Part shown: positions 32,770 to 42,307 of the stretch, piece after piece
Layout of the letters: each line of letters opens with the position of its first letter
Numbering within the stretch: the first letter of the stretch is position 1
Source of the DNA: Dawidia cretensis
Lineage (GTDB): Bacteria > Bacteroidota > Bacteroidia > Cytophagales > Cyclobacteriaceae
Length of the DNA: 64,000 bases
NCBI RefSeq assembly: GCF_018598175.1
Contig: NZ_JAHESE010000001.1
Coordinates: 682,001 to 746,000 of the forward strand
Reading direction: 5' to 3'
Notes under the pieces: model-generated
Databases searched by the model: none
Seen by the model: only the letters and a program-made list of their open reading frames with translations
What the model was told of the DNA's origin: nothing
Translations under genes and position numbers: made by a program

Positions 32770-34967
32770 ATGATGTCCCACCCCTACTGCCACCCCCGGC
32801 ATCGCGCCGCCCGACCAACGTTGTTCTATCTATTATTGCTGTTGTGGCCGGCGTGGTATGGGTGCAGCCTGCCTGCCGACGACTATTCCCAATGGAATGT
32901 CGTAGGCGGAAATTTCTCAGGTAACAAATATTCGTCGCTGGCCCAGATCGATACCGCCAACGTGGACCAGCTGCGCGTGGCCTGGCAGTACCATGCCGGC
33001 GATACCGACACGGCAGCACATTCGCAGATACAATGTAACCCCATTATTGTAGACGGTGTATTGTATGGCACTTCGCCGAAGCTGACATTGTTTGCTGTAG
33101 ACGCGGCGACGGGACAGGAGCGGTGGCGGTATACACCTTTTGACACGATTGCCGGGGATAAGACCGGACACTTTATTCTCAACAACAACCGCGGCGTAAC
33201 GTACTGGTCCGACGGTCAGCACGATCGCCGTATCTTTTACACCGTGGGTCCTTTTTTGCAGGCTGTCGATGCCACGACCGGCAAACGCATCATGAGCTTT
33301 GGCCGCGATGGCCAGGTGGACCTGCACACGGGCCTCGGCGAGGCTTTTCAAGAGCTCTTCATCACGCATACATCGGCTCCGTCTATTTATAAAGATCTGC
33401 TCCTGACGGGAACGCGCGTATCCGAAGCGATGGACGCCGCACCAGGTCATATCCGCGCGTTTGATGTGCGCACCGGCGAGCTAAAGTGGATCTTTCACAC
33501 CATCCCGCAACCGGGAGAACCCGGTCATGAAACGTGGGACAACCCCGACGCCTATACGCTGACCGGCGGCGCCAACAACTGGATGGGCATGACCATCGAC
33601 CACGCGCGTGGCGTTGCCTATGTGCCGACCGGTTCTGCGTCCATGGATTTCTATGGTGGCAAGCGCACCGGCTCCAACCTCTATGCCGATTGCCTGTTGG
33701 CTTTAGATGCAAACACGGGCCGGCGTCTGTGGCACTTTCAATATATACATCACAATACGTGGGATTGGGATCCATCGTCCTCGCCGGTGCTGGTTACGGT
33801 AACACACGGGGGTAAAAAGATCGACGCCGTCGTGCAGACGACGAAGACCGGCTTTGTTTTTTTGTTTAATCGCGAAACCGGGGAACCTCTTTTTGACATC
33901 GTCGAAACACCGGTCGATACCGTGACGCAATTGGAAGGCGAGAAGCTGTGGCCGACGCAGCCGATACCGCAAAAGCCGGCGCCGTTCATTCGACAGACCT
34001 TTACCGAAAAGGATATCAATCCTTTTTTGCCATCGGAAGAGCAACAGGCCCTGCGCGAAAAATTACGCAAGCTGCACACCGGGCGTATGTTTATGCCGCA
34101 ATCCAAAGACGGACCATCATCTTCCCCGGACTGGATGGCGGTGGTGAGTGGGGTGGCCCTGCGGTAGATCCGACAACGGGAGTACTGTACGTCAACGCCA
34201 ACGAAATGCCGTGGGTGCTGCACATGCTTGATGCTGAAAAGAGGGAGGCCATCGAGAACTATGGTGCCGCCGGGCAACGCCTTTACCGGCAACATTGTAT
34301 GGCATGCCATGGCACCAACCGGCAGGGGAGTGGTAATTATCCCTCATTGTTAGAAGTAAGTAAGAAATATACACCGCAGACGCTGGTGGAGTTTGTCAAT
34401 ACCGGACGGCGTATGATGCCTGGCTTTCAACATCTCAGCACGGAAGAGAAGAATGCTATTGCGGTGTACATTCTTAACCTGAAAAAGCGGCAGGAACGGC
34501 CTTACGAAAAACAGTTATCGTCGGCAGAAGAGTTTCGGAAGTTGCGCTATAACATTTCGGGGTATAACAAATTTGTAACACCGAAAGGATTACCCGCCAT
34601 TGCGCCGCCCTGGGGTACGCTTACGGCTATCGATCTAAATACCGGCGAGCATGTGTGGAAAAAGGTATTAGGGGAAGATGAGGAGATGAAAGCATTGGGG
34701 GCCACGATTACCGGTACGGAAAACTACGGAGGCCCAGTGGTGACACAAGGGGGATTGTTGTTTATCGGTGCGACCAAGGATGGAAAGTTAAGAGCATTCC
34801 ATAAACGCACGGGCGAATTGTTGTGGGAAGCCTCCCTGCCCGCTCCGGGATTTGCTACACCGGCTACGTTTGAAGTGAATGGTAAACAATACATCGTTAT
34901 TGCCTGTGGCGGCGGGAAGCTGGGTACGAAGTCGGGTGATTCGTATGTAGCGTTTGCGTTGCCTTAA
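32770..34967 (+). pseudogene. PQQ-dependent dehydrogenase with cytochrome c domain, frameshifted
   Basis: Two overlapping frames make one protein of about 730 residues. The first (32770-34167) has an SpII-like start (WPAWYGCSLPADDYSQW), then PQQ beta-propeller blades (GNKYSSLAQIDTANV, WNPxxxTYYWDPSSSP-like NTWDWDPSSSPV). It runs out near KDG at about 34111, where the second frame continues with TIIFPGLDGGGEWGG; one base appears lost there. The second frame adds a cytochrome c motif CMACHG and closing blades (GENKFV-like, GGPVVTQGGLLFIGATKD). Intact family members oxidise sugars or alcohols in the periplasm. As written the protein would lack heme and C-terminal blades, so it is broken unless the base loss is a sequencing error. 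Confidence 0.8.
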
Positions 34968-35006
34968 CCGTCGGAATGGTGCGGATGTATCGGGTGTCGA
35001 CGGTGA

Positions 35007-35079
35007 CTGGCGCAAGTGTTAGTACCGAGCGAAGCGGAGGTGCGCACTTGTGCCCAGTATGGCGGCAGTCTCCGACTGC
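35007..35079 (+). repeat. Left terminal inverted repeat of the RAYT element
   Basis: 73 bases from CTGGCGCAAGTGTTAG to CTCCGACTGC. It matches the reverse complement of 35863-35935 with 6 mismatches (about 92%). The inner end forms the hairpin GCAGTC-TCC-GACTGC. It starts 40 bases after the dehydrogenase stop. Confidence 0.85.
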
Positions 35080-35257
35080 CTTGGTGTATGACGACGTTGG
35101 ATGGCTACTTTTCGGCTTCGACAAACGGAATTCAAGAAACTCCATTGTCGCAATCAATTACCCCAAAAAACACACAGTCAAAAACGACGACGCCTTTCGA
35201 GAGCACGAAACTATTTGTTATCTTGATCCAACCGTTAGCTAAACCAACCGTTTTCAC

Positions 35258-35809
35258 ATGAGTCGCAAATACAAATTTCAGGACCAGGAAGCCGTATACT
35301 TCGTAACATTCACCACAATCTATTGGCTCGATATCTTTATTCGCCAGGAATACAAAGATATTTTTTTAGATAGCCTTCGTTATTGTCAAAAGAATAAAGG
35401 ACTGGAACTATACGCTTATTGCATCATGAGCAGCCATGTTCATATGATCATTGCCAGACGTGGTGAACAGGAGCTTCCGGACATCATGCGAGACATAAAA
35501 AAGTACACAGCCTCGCGGCTCATTGACGCTATCAAGAATAATCAACAAGAAAGCCGCCGTGATTTACTGATGTGGCTGTTTAAAAAGGAAGGGAAGTTTA
35601 ACAGAAGTAATGAGCAGTATCAATTTTGGCAGCATCATAGCCACCCCATAGAGCTTAACACAGAAGAAAAATTATATCAGCGCATGGAGTACATTCATAA
35701 TAATCCAGTTGAGGCTGGAATAGTCTCGCAGCCAGAACATTACTTGCATAGCAGTGCTATGACCTATGCTGGGTTTTCAAAAGGGCTGATTGATGTTATT
35801 TTGATTTAA
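35258..35809 (+). mobile_element. REP-associated tyrosine transposase (RAYT, Y1_Tnp)
   Basis: A 183-residue IS200-like single-strand transposase of the RAYT group. The HUH motif is SSHVHMIIA and the catalytic tyrosine lies in RMEYIHNNPVEAGIV, the RAYT/Y1 signature. It opens with MSRKYKFQDQEAVYFVTFTT, another family mark. RAYT enzymes process the REP hairpins that flank them and are thought to spread these, usually as single, vertically kept genes. Here the gene is framed by 73-bp inverted repeats each carrying a GCAGTC/GACTGC hairpin, so gene plus repeats (35007-35935) make a compact element. Confidence 0.93.
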
Positions 35810-35862
35810 AAAAGCGTTTGTTTTCGTCGCACGATTGTCGGTTGAATCAGGCATACTCGAAT

Positions 35863-35935
35863 GCAGTCGGAGACTGCAACCATACAAGGCACAAGTGCGC
35901 ACCTCCGCTTCGCTTGGTGCTAACACTTGCGCCAG
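35863..35935 (-). repeat. Right terminal inverted repeat of the RAYT element
   Basis: The inverted partner of 35007-35079, same length. The hairpin GCAGTC-GGA-GACTGC is at its inner end and is followed by AACCATACAAGG. Confidence 0.85.
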
Positions 35936-36001
35936 GGCTTCGACAACAGCCTCGGAATTGATGAACATGGCAGTGACAGCGATGGCAGATATAATTTAAT
36001 A

Positions 36002-37117
36002 TCATAAGATTTTAATAGCCTCGTTCAGGATGCTTGAGAAGAATGCTTTTGTATAATATGGTCCCGCACCGTTGGTTAGGAGAATAAAGGTGGTGCCGGT
36101 GGCGGGTTCAATAAAGGCAAAGGATTGGTATTTTAGAGTGCCGCCGGGATGACCGATGAAGATGCGGTCGCCAAGTTGGAATTGCGTGAGGCCGAGACCG
36201 TAGCGGTCGATGGTGACTTCGCCATAACGTAGTGAACGATCGCCCATAGTGGTCCAGGTGGTCATCGCGGTCAGGCTTTCTTCCTGGAGAATGGTTTTCT
36301 CGACGAATACTTTTTTTAATAGGGTGGCAAGATCATCTGCGGAAGCGTAGGCGGCACCATCGTAGCCATAGTGTTCCTGCCACGTGGAGACGTTCCGGGA
36401 GGATAGGGCGTTTTCAGCGTAGAAGGCCTGGCCGTATACGTCGCCCGTATCGAGTGTTATGTCGCGTAGGCCTATCGACGTATAAAAGTCGTTGAATATT
36501 TTCTGAGCGGATTGACCGCTTACCTGTTCGAGGATTTGTTGGAGCAGAATATAATTGCTGTTGCTGTAGCGAAATTGTCCGAGTGCATAGTTGTTGTCGG
36601 ATGGGATGAGAGCAATTTTTTCGGGGGTCGTGGCCGGGGCATTGCCGTTGAAGGCGCTTTCAAGCCAGGCTGGGTTTTGTGTGTAGTCGGGAATGCCGCT
36701 GGTATGATTCAATAGGTGGCGTAATGTGATGGCGGAGAACCAGGAGATGGTGGTAAGATCTTTTTCCGCGATATAGTGGTTGATGGGATCATCCAGCCGG
36801 AGGTAATTCTGTTCGACGTATTTCAGGATTACAATGGCAGATAAAAATTTGGTTGTGCTGCCGATGCCATATGTTTCGATTTCCTGAATATCGGCATGTG
36901 GGTTTTTGTAATGAAGGGCATATGTGCCGGTATCTTTTTGAATTAAAACTGTAAGTGTGGGTAGATTGTTTTCGCGCGCTAGTGCTACTATCCGTTCTTT
37001 GGGGTCGCCGCTGATGGCGGGATTGTCATCGTGGCAGGCAGACAGTGATGTGAGTAGGGCGAATGTGCACAAGCATATGCCTCGTTTGATGCTTCTAAGG
37101 GAGCAGCGGTGTTTCAT
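36002..37117 (-). CDS. Serine hydrolase lipoprotein, beta-lactamase/DD-peptidase class C-like
   Basis: A 371-residue lipoprotein (lipobox LSAC near residue 27). The penicillin-binding fold is shown by SxxK as STTKF (GIGSTTKFLSAI), the YxN site in FRYSNSNYILLQ and the third motif in FIGHPGGTLKYQS (HxG). These are beta-lactamase-related proteins (COG1680), usually peptidases or esterases rather than antibiotic-degrading enzymes. It acts in the periplasm. It is the last of three minus-strand genes separated by 32 and 47 bases, probably one operon with the HEAT protein and the small membrane protein. Confidence 0.92.
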   Translation of the reverse strand: MKHRCSLRSIKRGICLCTFALLTSLSACHDDNPAISGDPKERIVALARENNLPTLTVLIQKDTGTYALHYKNPHADIQEIETYGIGSTTKFLSAIVILKYVEQNYLRLDDPINHYIAEKDLTTISWFSAITLRHLLNHTSGIPDYTQNPAWLESAFNGNAPATTPEKIALIPSDNNYALGQFRYSNSNYILLQQILEQVSGQSAQKIFNDFYTSIGLRDITLDTGDVYGQAFYAENALSSRNVSTWQEHYGYDGAAYASADDLATLLKKVFVEKTILQEESLTAMTTWTTMGDRSLRYGEVTIDRYGLGLTQFQLGDRIFIGHPGGTLKYQSFAFIEPATGTTFILLTNGAGPYYTKAFFSSILNEAIKIL

Positions 37118-37149
37118 GTCGTGAAGATGCTCTTACACGGGCAATAGTT

Positions 37150-37680
37150 TTAGCCGTTCGTCAACTCTGTTTGCTTTTCGAGATTGGCGTGGAGCTTCCG
37201 TATGCGTGCTTGTAGTGAAGGTATGGGCTCGTGTGCGATGACCGTTAGGATCTCCTGGAAAGGATCCCGGAATTCGGAGTATATGCGCGAGAGGTCGTAA
37301 AGGCTCTGCAGGGCGTGCACGCGGACCAGTTTGCTTTCGTTGGGGTTTCGTGTCCAGTATTGTAATATTTTCCAGACTTCGTTCGCTTCGTCTGGTAACA
37401 ATGTAACGCGTACGATGAGTTGAGCCAAATGCCATCGTAATTCCGGATGATCGGATGTAGTGAACAGTCGCAGCAGGTCGAGCTTATGGGGGCGTAGAAA
37501 TTCCTGGTGCTTGACCGTGACCTTTTCTATGGCGTCGGCCGCCCGGAGTACCAGAGGCCGTTCATGGTGGTATAGAAGCTCAAACAGCGAGTCGAAGGAA
37601 AGCTGATCTTTGATGCGCGCGAGCAATACCTTGTTTTGGCGGTTAGTGCGCATGAGCAACGTTGTCAACGACTGGTCCAT
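37150..37680 (-). CDS. HEAT-repeat-like helical protein
   Basis: A 176-residue all-helical protein with HEAT-like pairs: LYHHERPLVLRAADAIEKVT, DHPELRWHLAQLIVRV, then ESKLVRVHALQSLYDLSRIY and PIPSLQARIRKLHANLE. The R/xxDAI positions fit a HEAT repeat solenoid. It probably binds another protein; the partner is not known. Cytosolic. It is the middle gene of the three-gene minus-strand group (38198 to 36002). Confidence 0.78.
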   Translation of the reverse strand: MDQSLTTLLMRTNRQNKVLLARIKDQLSFDSLFELLYHHERPLVLRAADAIEKVTVKHQEFLRPHKLDLLRLFTTSDHPELRWHLAQLIVRVTLLPDEANEVWKILQYWTRNPNESKLVRVHALQSLYDLSRIYSEFRDPFQEILTVIAHEPIPSLQARIRKLHANLEKQTELTNG

Positions 37681-37727
37681 AGTTTACAAAGGGGTATTGT
37701 AAAAATCGTGCCGTGTTACCAGTAGCG

Positions 37728-38198
37728 TCAGGCGTTCTTCCAGTGGATGACTACGTGTTTGTTGCAGCGACGTACGGCATCGATAAACAGCTCGAGGTCT
37801 TTTTTTCTGAGCAGTAATATTTCCTGATCGTCAAGGTCGATCGCGGGATCGAAAGCAATCGAATAGCGATCGAAGCGCATGCCGTCGATCAACATTGCGC
37901 GATAATTCAATTGCATATTATGGACGTGAGCGATGCGCTTGATACTGGCCAACGGTACCGATTTATTTTTTCGGAATCCTTTCAGGTATACAAATTGCTG
38001 ATCGTAGTATAGATCATATGTTCGATTGATCACACCGTACATCCAGGCGACCAGGACAAGCAAAAAAATGAATGCTACGATGTTTGCCGAGCTTGAATGT
38101 TTGTAGTCGGTTGTGGAGAACAAAATCATCAGCACCAACAACAAGGCCACGGGCACAGCGAGCGCATTCAGAATATTGATGGGGCTTAACAGTCGCAT
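37728..38198 (-). CDS. Small membrane protein with bacterial PH-like domain
   Basis: A 156-residue protein if started at 38198 (MRLLSPINILNALAV). Two membrane helices (about 6-28 and 38-58) precede a small beta-rich domain (YYDQQFVYLKGFRKNKSVPL, then AIDLDDQEILLLRKKDLELF) that resembles a bacterial PH-like domain. Such proteins occur in envelope membranes. The upstream-extended frame lacks sense. Function unknown. Confidence 0.7.
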   Translation of the reverse strand: MRLLSPINILNALAVPVALLLVLMILFSTTDYKHSSSANIVAFIFLLVLVAWMYGVINRTYDLYYDQQFVYLKGFRKNKSVPLASIKRIAHVHNMQLNYRAMLIDGMRFDRYSIAFDPAIDLDDQEILLLRKKDLELFIDAVRRCNKHVVIHWKNA

Positions 38199-38347
38199 AA
38201 TCTTGTCTTCCAATAATACCGAAAGATTGATGCAGGTAACTTCCGGTGTTTTGCATTCACCTGAAAATTTCCCCGAAAGGGGTATTGTCACATGTTCGTG
38301 GACGGACTTTTTTTGTGTTGCGTTACAAGACACCGCATCTTTGATAC

Positions 38348-39733
38348 ATGAAAACACTACACCTGTTTCGCTTTGTTCTTTTTGTCACGTTCAGCGCCGG
38401 CCTATTGGGAGGTTGCCAGGATGACCCCGGGCCCGGGGCGTTTGCAACGGTCGAGACATCGTCGATGTCCGACGTGACGCCAATTTCCGCGACGGGTGGC
38501 GGTACCGTCGCTGACGCGGGCGGATCGCCCGTTTCCTCGCGTGGCGTTGTATGGAGCACGCAGCACAATCCCACGGCTGATCTGCTCACCAAAACGGACG
38601 ATGGCACGGGCGAGGGTGGCTTTGTCAGTCTGTTAACCGACCTCGTGCCGGGCACGACCTACTATGTGCGCGCCTATGCCACCAATGGTACGGGCATCGC
38701 GTACGGCGAGGAAGTGACATTTCTTGCGAACGAGCCGTTCACCACACTGGATAATGCACTGATGGCTAAAATGAATGAGCTTTCCATACCTGCGGTGTCA
38801 CTGGCCATCGTTCGCAACGAACGACTTGTCTACGCGCAATCGTACGGTTACGCAGACAAGGAAGCAAACCAGGTGGCTGCAAATGCCGATCGTTATCGCA
38901 TTGCCAGCCTATCAAAACCGATCACGGCCATTGCCATTCTGAAACTATCGGAAACGGGCACGCTTTCGCTGGACGATGCTGTCGTTGGTGCCAATGGCAT
39001 CCTGGGCAATGACTTCGGTGCACCGCCGGTGGGTTCGGACAAGGACAAGATCACCGTACGGCACTTGTTGAATCATACCTCGGGATGGATCAACTTACCC
39101 GATGATCCCATGTTTCGTGCGGTTAACCTGACACAGGCGCAGCTGATCAGCGACCTCCTGGCGAATCGACCGCTGGCATATGCTCCCGGCGCGCATGACG
39201 AGTATCTCAACTTTGGATATTGCGTACTGGGACGCATAATCGAGAAGGTTACCGGGCAGTCCTATGAAGCTTATACGAAAGCGATGCTCGCGCCCATGGG
39301 TATAACGGACATGCAGATCGCCGGTAATACATGGGAGGCGCGGCTGCCGGGGGAGGTGAAGTATTATCAGACTGAGTTCAGTCCGTATAGCATGAACGTT
39401 GCGCGCATGGACGCGCATGGTGGCTGGGTGGCATCGGCAACGGACCTGGCGCGTTTTATGGTGCGTATCGATCGGGGGACACATGTACCCGATATCGTAT
39501 CGTCGTCGTTGCAGACGATGTATTTTAAAGACAACTCCTGGGTGCATTCCGGTTCGCTGCCGGGGACGTCATCGCTTCTGGTGCGGTTAGACAATACGTT
39601 TAGTTTTGTGGTCCTGGCGAATACGCGCACGGAGGATAATTATAATCGGATTCTTCAGGAATTGTATACGATTGTCCGGGAACAGATTTTAATGAGGGGT
39701 GCATGGCCCTCGTATGATTTGTTTGAGAAGTAG
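38348..39733 (+). CDS. Serine hydrolase lipoprotein with N-terminal fibronectin-like domain
   Basis: A 461-residue lipoprotein (lipobox LLGGC at about residue 23). Residues about 35-125 form a fibronectin-type/Ig-like domain of the Bacteroidota surface kind (GGTVADAGGSPVSSRGVVWS, PGTTYYVRAYATNGTGIAYG). The hydrolase follows: SxxK is SLSK in YRIASLSKPITAIAIL, then the second site in DEYLNFGYCVLGRIIE (YLN) and the third in WVHSGSLPGTSS (HSG). Beta-lactamase-related (COG1680). It is divergent from the membrane gene at 37728 and unrelated in layout to the hydrolase at 36002 apart from class. Confidence 0.93.
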   Translation: MKTLHLFRFVLFVTFSAGLLGGCQDDPGPGAFATVETSSMSDVTPISATGGGTVADAGGSPVSSRGVVWSTQHNPTADLLTKTDDGTGEGGFVSLLTDLVPGTTYYVRAYATNGTGIAYGEEVTFLANEPFTTLDNALMAKMNELSIPAVSLAIVRNERLVYAQSYGYADKEANQVAANADRYRIASLSKPITAIAILKLSETGTLSLDDAVVGANGILGNDFGAPPVGSDKDKITVRHLLNHTSGWINLPDDPMFRAVNLTQAQLISDLLANRPLAYAPGAHDEYLNFGYCVLGRIIEKVTGQSYEAYTKAMLAPMGITDMQIAGNTWEARLPGEVKYYQTEFSPYSMNVARMDAHGGWVASATDLARFMVRIDRGTHVPDIVSSSLQTMYFKDNSWVHSGSLPGTSSLLVRLDNTFSFVVLANTRTEDNYNRILQELYTIVREQILMRGAWPSYDLFEK

Positions 39734-39804
39734 ATGTTGCCACAGGTAGCGACGGTGTGTCGGGAATGGTTTTTTCGCCGTATGTGAAACAACCAAGACG
39801 AGAT

Positions 39805-40761
39805 ATGAAAGCAGTTACGATCCATGAATTTGGCGGCCCCGAGGTGCTGCAGGTGGAAGAGGTGAAAAAGCCTTTGCCACGCGATAATGAAGTGCTGATC
39901 GAAGTGCATGCTTCGAGTTTGAATCCGGTGGATGCAAAGTCTATTGAGAAGGATTCATATTACCGATCGCAAATGCATTTACCGACCACATTGGGTATGG
40001 ATGTGGCAGGTGTGGTGGAAATGGTGGGTGATAAAGTGAAGCATATTCAGGTGGGCGACCGGGTATTTGGGCAAGCGAGTGTTTTACGGGAAGGCTCCGG
40101 GGCATTTGCGGAATATGCGGTTACGGCGGAAGATTCGGTTGCCGTGATGCCGGAATGTCTGGGGTTTTTAGAAGCGGCGGCGGTGCCGTTAGCGGCGACG
40201 AGCGCATACGAGGCGATCTTCGAACATATGAAGCTGCAAGCCGGACAACGCGTGCTGATCCACGGCGGATCCGGTGGTATCGGTTCGTTTGCGATTCAGA
40301 TGGCCAAGCATGTTGGTGCCTACGTTGCGGCCACGGCTTCGGGTGATGGTGTGGAATTTGTTGAAAGCCTGGGTGCCGATGAAGTGATCGATTATCGTAA
40401 AGACGCCTTTGAATGGAAGTTGCGCAACTATGACGCCGTGCTCGATACCGTCGGTGGCGGCATCTATAATCAATCTTTTCATGTACTTAAGCGCGACGGC
40501 ATTATTGTGTCGATGTTAATGAAGCCCGACGAAAATGCAATACGGCAATTTGGTGTGCGGGCCGTATTGGAGATGACCCGTATCGACCGCAGGGTGCTTG
40601 CAAAAGTGGCGAAGCTAATCGATGAAGGTGTCTTAAAAGTGCACATTTCGGCGATCTATGCGCTAACGGAAGCAAAAGAAGCTTACCGCGCCAAGGACGA
40701 GCACCAGATCCTGGGCAAGATTGCCATTGATGTGAAACAAGGTAACTATGTAAGTGGGTAA
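39805..40761 (+). CDS. NADP-dependent quinone oxidoreductase/zinc-less alcohol dehydrogenase family
   Basis: A 318-residue MDR-family protein started at 39805 (MKAVTIHEFGGPEVL). The N-terminal GroES-like domain and the nucleotide loop HGGSGGIGSFAIQMAKH are clear (AXXGGVG type). The zinc ligands of classical alcohol dehydrogenases are missing, as in quinone oxidoreductases (QOR), which use NADPH to reduce quinones or enones. It ends 297 bases before the convergent HD gene. Cytosolic. Confidence 0.92.
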   Translation: MKAVTIHEFGGPEVLQVEEVKKPLPRDNEVLIEVHASSLNPVDAKSIEKDSYYRSQMHLPTTLGMDVAGVVEMVGDKVKHIQVGDRVFGQASVLREGSGAFAEYAVTAEDSVAVMPECLGFLEAAAVPLAATSAYEAIFEHMKLQAGQRVLIHGGSGGIGSFAIQMAKHVGAYVAATASGDGVEFVESLGADEVIDYRKDAFEWKLRNYDAVLDTVGGGIYNQSFHVLKRDGIIVSMLMKPDENAIRQFGVRAVLEMTRIDRRVLAKVAKLIDEGVLKVHISAIYALTEAKEAYRAKDEHQILGKIAIDVKQGNYVSG

Positions 40762-40797
40762 CGATTTGTAGAAGATCGGAAGCAGCCGGGAAAAGCA

Positions 40798-41034
40798 CTA
40801 CACGGTAAACGTGCCTGTATCAATTATTTTTGCGGGCACGCTATTTATGTCTGTACGAATGTCGATCTGGAAAATAGTATCGGCAATATCCCGAGATGTG
40901 AATTTCCGGATAACTGCCGCCGCTATATTTTGACAGCCTTGCCAATCTATGATGGGTAAGTGTGCGATCGATACCAGAGGCTGTTTTTTTTGAAATAAAA
41001 AAGAACAGCCTCTTCTTGTTTCTATACCGTTCAA
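40798..41034 (-). CDS. Possible small ORF or gene fragment
   Basis: A 78-residue frame in a gap between convergent genes. Its C-terminal half (DIADTIFQIDIRTDINSVPAK) has a protein-like beta pattern, which may be a remnant, but its N-terminal part overlaps a strong hairpin (40977-41012). Low confidence; no family recognised. Confidence 0.25.
   Translation of the reverse strand: MNGIETRRGCSFLFQKKQPLVSIAHLPIIDWQGCQNIAAAVIRKFTSRDIADTIFQIDIRTDINSVPAKIIDTGTFTV
40977..41012. terminator. Bidirectional terminator between the quinone reductase and the HD gene
   Basis: GAGGCTGTT (40977-40985) pairs with AACAGCCTC (41004-41012) and T and A runs extend the stem; it faces both convergent genes. Confidence 0.65.
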
Positions 41035-41058
41035 TTTTCAATTCCAGCAGAGCCCCGA

Positions 41059-41619
41059 CTACTTCAGGAAGCGTTGATAGGCTTCGATCTTCGCGGCCAA
41101 ACGTTCTGCCAAATAGTGACTGCCGTCCTTCAGCTCATCGTAGATCAACAGCGCTTCGGCTTTGTAGGCTTTTTTCTTTTCGTTGTCCCAATAGAACGGC
41201 GGCGCGTAGAGGTTGGTGATGCGGTCAGCCATTTTTACAGCCCAGACTTCTTTTGGTTGCTTTTTGATACGGGCCAGGCTGTCGAGCATTTTGGTTTGTT
41301 TGTCGGCAATGGCATTGCTTTTGGTGAGGGCGAGCACACCTTCGGCCACGACGGAGCCGAACTGGTTGGCAATTTCGTCGTAGGTCAGCGCAGTGTCTTC
41401 CAGCGTGTCGTGTAGAATGGCACAGTGTATGGCGAGGTGGGTGTCGAAGTCTTTTTCAATTGCGGCGGCAGTAAGTACTTCGAATGCCACGCTGCCGATA
41501 TGGTTCATGTATTCGATTTGTTCGCCGGGGTTGGAGCCGCCGTATTTTTGTCCGTCGTGCATGCGGGTCGCGAGCTGCCAGGCATCTTGCAATGCGTCAA
41601 TGGGCCAGGGGTTGGTCAT
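41059..41619 (-). CDS. HD-domain hydrolase, SpoT/Mesh1-like
   Basis: A 186-residue HD protein. The metal site is HCAILHDTLEDTALTYDEI (the HD pair in LHDTLED), with an upstream His in EYMNHIGSVAFEV and a downstream Asp in VKMADRITNL, the layout of the (p)ppGpp hydrolase domain of SpoT/RelA and of the small alarmone hydrolases (Mesh1). It is therefore a candidate small alarmone hydrolase, though it could act on other nucleotides. No synthetase domain is present. It is divergent from the chimeric ORF at 41758. Confidence 0.85.
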   Translation of the reverse strand: MTNPWPIDALQDAWQLATRMHDGQKYGGSNPGEQIEYMNHIGSVAFEVLTAAAIEKDFDTHLAIHCAILHDTLEDTALTYDEIANQFGSVVAEGVLALTKSNAIADKQTKMLDSLARIKKQPKEVWAVKMADRITNLYAPPFYWDNEKKKAYKAEALLIYDELKDGSHYLAERLAAKIEAYQRFLK

Positions 41620-41757
41620 AGTTGCGAAATAATAAAAGTGAGAAATTTGTGAAAGATCTGTCGGGAATTGCCGAGGTCCGGATCTGATGCCGGTCGACGG
41701 GCATTGGAAGTGTAGATATGGTATCTTCGTATAACAGGATATACGGAAAAAGGCACT

Positions 41758-42270
41758 ATGGGTTACATTCGCGAATGTTACGAACGCATCATCCAGTTGA
41801 GCGAACCGGAATGGAGTTTTATTGCTTCACATTTTCATCAGCATGTCTTTACCAAAGGCGCCGTGATCACCCAACAAGGTGAGCTGGAAAACTATCTCTC
41901 TTTTGTCGAGCGTGGTGCCATACGGTTCTATATCCCGGGCGATGAACATGACGACGAGGGGTGTTTGAGTATACCTTCGTTGAGTCGCAACGTCTCAAGG
42001 CCGTGGTCGATTACAGTTGAATATTTCGATTGGGCATTTATAAAACAGACGCGCACTTTTGCAGGTGCCACCGCGCGAATGATTCAGCATGAATATGATC
42101 ACACGCGCAAAGTATTATACCTGGACTATCTGAGTCTTCGCAGGAATCTTTGCGGGCCGTCGATCTCGGGGTTTTTTATTCGGGTTGCCATGCCATCGAT
42201 TTATCTATTTTCATGCCCCACCTCATGCTCTTCAACGCCAGGCATAATATTTAACGGCTATTGTCCCTAG
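41758..42270 (+). pseudogene. Chimeric ORF: CRP/FNR N-terminus joined to peptide deformylase C-terminus
   Basis: A 170-residue frame of two unrelated fragments. Residues 1-63 are the start of a CRP/FNR-family sensor (IIQLSEPEWSFIASHF, KGAVITQQGELENYLSFV, GAIRFYIPGDEHD). From residue 64 the sequence changes to the second half of a peptide deformylase: DEGCLSIPSLSRNVSRP with the metal Cys, then AGATARMIQHEYDH with the two metal His and catalytic Glu. The deformylase motif 1 (GxGxAAxQ) is missing and so is the CRP DNA-binding part. The last 40 residues have no protein sense. Neither half can work; it looks like a deletion junction. Confidence 0.75.
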
Positions 42271-42307
42271 CTATGGCATTTTTATCGGAAATCAAAATGA
42301 ATTTCTT

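Noticed and set aside
34100-34130. Programmed frameshifting in the PQQ dehydrogenase
   Set aside because: No slippery heptamer or following pseudoknot is evident at the junction; a simple base loss explains it.
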